NCBI GenBank assembly: GCA_016781705.1
Contig: JADDPV010000048.1
Span: 2,182-7,697 of the forward strand
DNA from: Rubrobacter sp.
GTDB taxonomy: Bacteria > Actinomycetota > Rubrobacteria > Rubrobacterales > Rubrobacteraceae
DNA length: 5,516 bases
Direction of reading: 5' to 3'
Below, in pieces: positions 5,211-5,516 of the stretch (position 1 is the first letter of the stretch; the number at the start of each line of letters is the position of its first letter). Below the pieces are notes generated by a model that was not told the DNA's origin, ran no database searches, and was given only the letters and a program-made list of their open reading frames with translations. The translations under genes were made by a program, and so were the position numbers.

Positions 5211-5516
5211 TTAGCTCCCCAGGTTATAGCGATGGATGAAGAGCTTGGGGCAGAAGTAGTGCATATATGGCGCGACTACTTGGAGAAGACGAGTGTCTTT
5301 CGCACCAAGCGAGAGAGCCGCTGCCTCAAAGTGTTGATCCAACGCTCGACGACGTGGCAAGTCTGGCCTTATTCCTCGCCGGGGTGGCCTATGGGGTGAT
5401 CTTCAGGGATCACCTACTGGCTAGTAGGTGATCCCTGAAGTCGTCGCTGCTGTAGCAGTTCGCTCCCCCTTGTAGCTCTTTTTCTCTGGGATCGCTTGCC
5501 ATAAACGCTGACAGGT
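5211..5516 (-). pseudogene. IS1-family transposase, C-terminal part, with frameshifts and stops (partial)
   Basis: Read on the minus strand from the window edge: TCQRLWQAIPE (5516 down to about 5484), then a shift near the G-run at 5465-5469 into NCYSSDDFRD (through about 5434), a shift and a stop (5414-5416) inside a palindrome, then VIPEDHPIG from 5413, an in-frame TAA at 5369-5371, GQTCHVVERWINTLRQR and LSRLVRKTLVFSK to a TAG at 5276-5278, and after another shift APYMHYFCPKLFIHRYNLGS ending at the TAA 5211-5213. The order LW-AIPE, DF, VIPE, G-T-HVERWNNTLRQR, RKTLSFSK, H-YN is the C-terminal half of IS1-type DDE transposases, which carry out cut-and-paste or copy transposition in trans with an upstream InsA-like protein. 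Three shifts and three stops make it non-functional. The N-terminal part lies beyond the window. A 55-aa ORF on the opposite strand (5232-5399) is only its shadow. Confidence 0.82.
5401..5440. repeat. Perfect 40-bp palindrome (18-bp arms, 4-nt loop) inside the transposase remnant
   Basis: CTTCAGGGATCACCTACT (5401-5418) and AGTAGGTGATCCCTGAAG (5423-5440) are exact reverse complements around GGCT. On the minus strand the arm at 5401-5418 encodes the conserved VIPE of the transposase, so at least that arm is ancestral coding sequence and the other was made or perfected from it. A third GTGATC at 5396-5401 can compete for the GATCAC at 5408-5413. No T-tract follows on either strand, so a classic intrinsic terminator is unlikely, although it could still stop transcription. 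Confidence 0.85.

Larger units (their letters stand above)
5124..5516 (-). mobile_element. Decayed IS1-family insertion sequence, 3' part, running off the right edge
   Basis: The element is defined by the transposase remnant at 5211-5516. Its terminal sequence beyond the transposase stop is probably the stretch from about 5124, where GGTGCTGACAGG is followed 15 bp later by AGTGCTGACAAG (TGCTGACA at 5126 and 5141), which could be a terminal and a subterminal transposase binding site. The other end lies outside the window, so terminal inverted repeats and a target duplication cannot be checked. From about 5150 to 5260 the DNA is clearly less GC-rich than the flanking genes, consistent with imported sequence. 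The outer boundary at 5124 is inferred; the presence of the element is well supported. Confidence 0.7.

Noticed and set aside
5232..5399. Plus-strand ORF of 55 codons starting ATG GAT GAA, a possible small gene
   Set aside because: It is antisense to the transposase remnant, has no good ribosome binding site, and its reading is explained by the conserved minus-strand transposase motifs.
5401..5440. CRISPR repeat, integron attC site or intrinsic terminator
   Set aside because: There is a single copy with no spacers, no attC core sites and no T-tract. One arm is transposase coding sequence, which explains its origin better.

Overview
The window comes from a very GC-rich genome, most likely a Rubrobacter-type actinobacterium (inference). 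The genes use TTG and ATG starts, C/G-ending codons, and also many ATA and AGG codons, which is unusual at this GC level but familiar in Rubrobacteria. No taxonomic marker gene is present, so this is a lineage impression only.

Layout. (1) 22-1764, minus: a Klenow-type family A DNA polymerase with an intact proofreading domain and no 5' nuclease domain. (2) 1765-1865: a 101-nt divergent promoter region. (3) 1866-2981, plus: a membrane zinc protease of the site-2 protease (M50) family with two CBS domains. (4) 2998-3930, plus: a BtuF/TroA-fold cobalamin-type binding protein without a signal peptide, 16 nt behind the protease and with its ribosome binding site overlapping the protease stop codon. 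(5) 3951-4356, plus: a broken DUF4259-type gene whose reading frame must be changed five times, so no single long ORF reports it. It sits 20 nt behind gene 4 and was probably the third gene of the operon. (6) 4348-4386: a 13-bp hairpin that overlaps the end of the broken gene and probably terminates the operon. (7) 4410-5012, plus: an HD-domain phosphohydrolase with its own promoter-like site. (8) 5013-5123: a non-coding stretch with a foldable inverted repeat. (9) about 5124-5516, minus: the decayed 3' half of an IS1-family insertion sequence, running off the right edge and carrying a perfect 40-bp palindrome inside the transposase remnant.

How the parts work together. The genes do not form an obvious pathway. 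The protease, binding protein and broken DUF4259 gene look like one transcription unit; the polymerase and the HD gene are separate units. Three genes (polymerase, protease, HD) lack a well-placed Shine-Dalgarno and instead have a TANNNT -10-like hexamer 7-9 nt upstream of the start codon, pointing to leaderless or nearly leaderless mRNAs. The binding-protein gene, internal to the operon, has a conventional AGGAG.

I see no evidence of a new multi-gene system. The less ordinary content is in the two unannotated wrecks (DUF4259 and IS1), the one-directional pattern of their frameshifts, the palindrome, and the shared promoter arrangement.
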